From assembly GCF_901933205.1 (NCBI RefSeq), contig NC_044584.1, positions 13,867,001 through 13,931,000 on the forward strand: DNA of 64,000 nt, read 5' to 3'. The notes beneath the pieces were generated by a model. It did not search any database. It was not told the DNA's origin and saw only the letters and a program-made list of their open reading frames with translations. The DNA comes from Camarhynchus parvulus (lineage: Eukaryota; Chordata; Aves; Passeriformes; Thraupidae). How positions within the stretch are numbered: the first letter of the stretch is position 1; each line of letters opens with the position of its first letter. The position numbers were made by a program, and so were the translations under genes. Positions 63,101 to 64,000 of this stretch are shown in pieces.

Positions 63101-64000
63101 CAAGTAGACAAGACAGGTGACAATTCCTGTGTTTCTAAACACCTGAAAAAAAACCCCACTGAATCCAGTAATTTTAGGTTTCAGAGCTGTCCATCATTCA
63201 GACAAGAGTTTAGAAGTAGGTGAAACTGCATTTGTTTTTCTTGAGAAGACATTTCAGAACTGTGGTAATTGGATATGGTTATCAGTTCCTAGAAATGTGG
63301 TCACCTGGGTAAGCTAAGCCTGCATTTTAGGTGGGAGACAAATGTGTTTTAATGTTATGTTATTTAAGAAGCTCCTTTGTCTTGCTCATTGTTTCCACCA
63401 GTGAGACTAAGTCAAAGTTTGAAAATACAGTCAAATGACACTAATTAAATCTGCTACTAATCACAGTTGTGCTTATTATCACTGCAGCCTGGAATTCTCC
63501 TTGGGCAGGGAAAAACAAGAGGCATTCTTTCTACAGAAAGCTAAAAATAGGGCTCCTTTGGAGCAAGAGCAGATAAAATGCAGGACCTAGAAGCACCATG
63601 ATAATTGCACTTTAAAGAAAGCTCATACTCAAGTGGCTCAATAGCATTGCTGTACATGAACAAAAGCCATGTAGCCTGTGTGGCAGAAATAGGTGACAGA
63701 AGGCTCTGACTCATCATGTGGAACTGTAATTTAAGTTCAAGGGGGATTTTTCTATCTTGGATCTATTCCTACTGGCTCAGATGTCTCATAAGCCTTTAGC
63801 ACCTAGTTTTAATAGAGCCAGTGCCTACAATTTAGAGATGGGTTGGATGCAGGGAGCAAAATACTACTCATCTTAAAAATATCTTCCAGCTAGAGCTGAG
63901 GTAACTTTGTGCTGATAAGAAGCTTCCACTGACCTTTACTAAATTTGATTTTCTAGATTTAGAAAAGTCTCAACTCCCTAAGAATTTGCTTAGTGAAGCA

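Larger units (their letters stand above)
33441..64000. other. Intergenic DNA 3' of EMP2, no gene recognised
   Basis: About 30 kb of AT-rich DNA has no exon set that I can attribute to a gene. In human the next gene is ATF7IP2, tail-to-tail with EMP2 at some tens of kilobases. I saw no match to its fibronectin-III C-terminal domain on the minus strand, which fits that gene lying beyond the window. Items listed separately are the hairpins at 34826-34854 and 43690-43710, an LTR-like segment at 37337-37664 and a GC-rich patch at 44760-45135. The open frames at 40550-41023 and 59510-59941 and an exon-like segment at 60698-60774 are discussed as findings. Confidence 0.5.

Noticed and set aside
1..64000. 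CRISPR arrays, tRNA, rRNA and prokaryotic operon structure
   Set aside because: None was seen. The spliced gene, CpG island and CR1 elements mark this as vertebrate nuclear DNA.

Overview
This window looks like vertebrate nuclear DNA, most likely from a bird. It holds one gene that I can identify with confidence, split into short GT-AG exons. The interspersed repeats I recognise are 5'-truncated CR1 LINE fragments, typical of birds and other sauropsids, and I saw no Alu or L1. No prokaryotic operon, CRISPR array, rRNA or tRNA was recognised. A passerine is plausible, but the sequence alone does not prove it.

The gene is EMP2 (epithelial membrane protein 2, PMP22/EMP/claudin-like tetraspan family), on the + strand. 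Its promoter and non-coding first exon lie in a strong CpG island (about 12.49-13.9 kb). A 13.7-kb first intron follows. Four coding exons (27301-27378, 29417-29510, 30096-30242, 30819-31003) join in frame to exactly 167 codons plus stop, the length I recall for mammalian EMP2. All four introns have GT/AG ends. An in-frame TAA lies upstream of the ATG in the same exon. A 3' UTR with several candidate poly(A) signals follows.

Layout: 1-1.1 kb, a TTTC microsatellite and unique DNA; 1.13-1.76 kb, a reverse-orientation CR1 fragment; 1.8-12.5 kb, non-coding DNA with three striking hairpins and small tandem repeats; 12.5-13.9 kb, CpG island, promoter and exon 1; 13.6-27.3 kb, intron 1 with a second CR1 fragment; 27.3-31.0 kb, the EMP2 coding exons; 31.0 to about 33.4 kb or further, 3' UTR; then roughly 30 kb to the end with no recognisable gene. 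That last stretch holds an LTR-like segment (37.3-37.7 kb), a GC-rich patch (44.76-45.13 kb), more hairpins and a few unexplained open frames.

In human 16p13 the flanking genes, as I recall, are TEKT5 on the 5' side and ATF7IP2 tail-to-tail on the 3' side. I recognised no exon of either here, so the flanks read as intergenic. I did not find a convincing new biological system. The best leads are the near-perfect hairpins, a 194-codon open frame running divergently from the EMP2 CpG island, and a 16-bp palindrome beside the first poly(A) signal.
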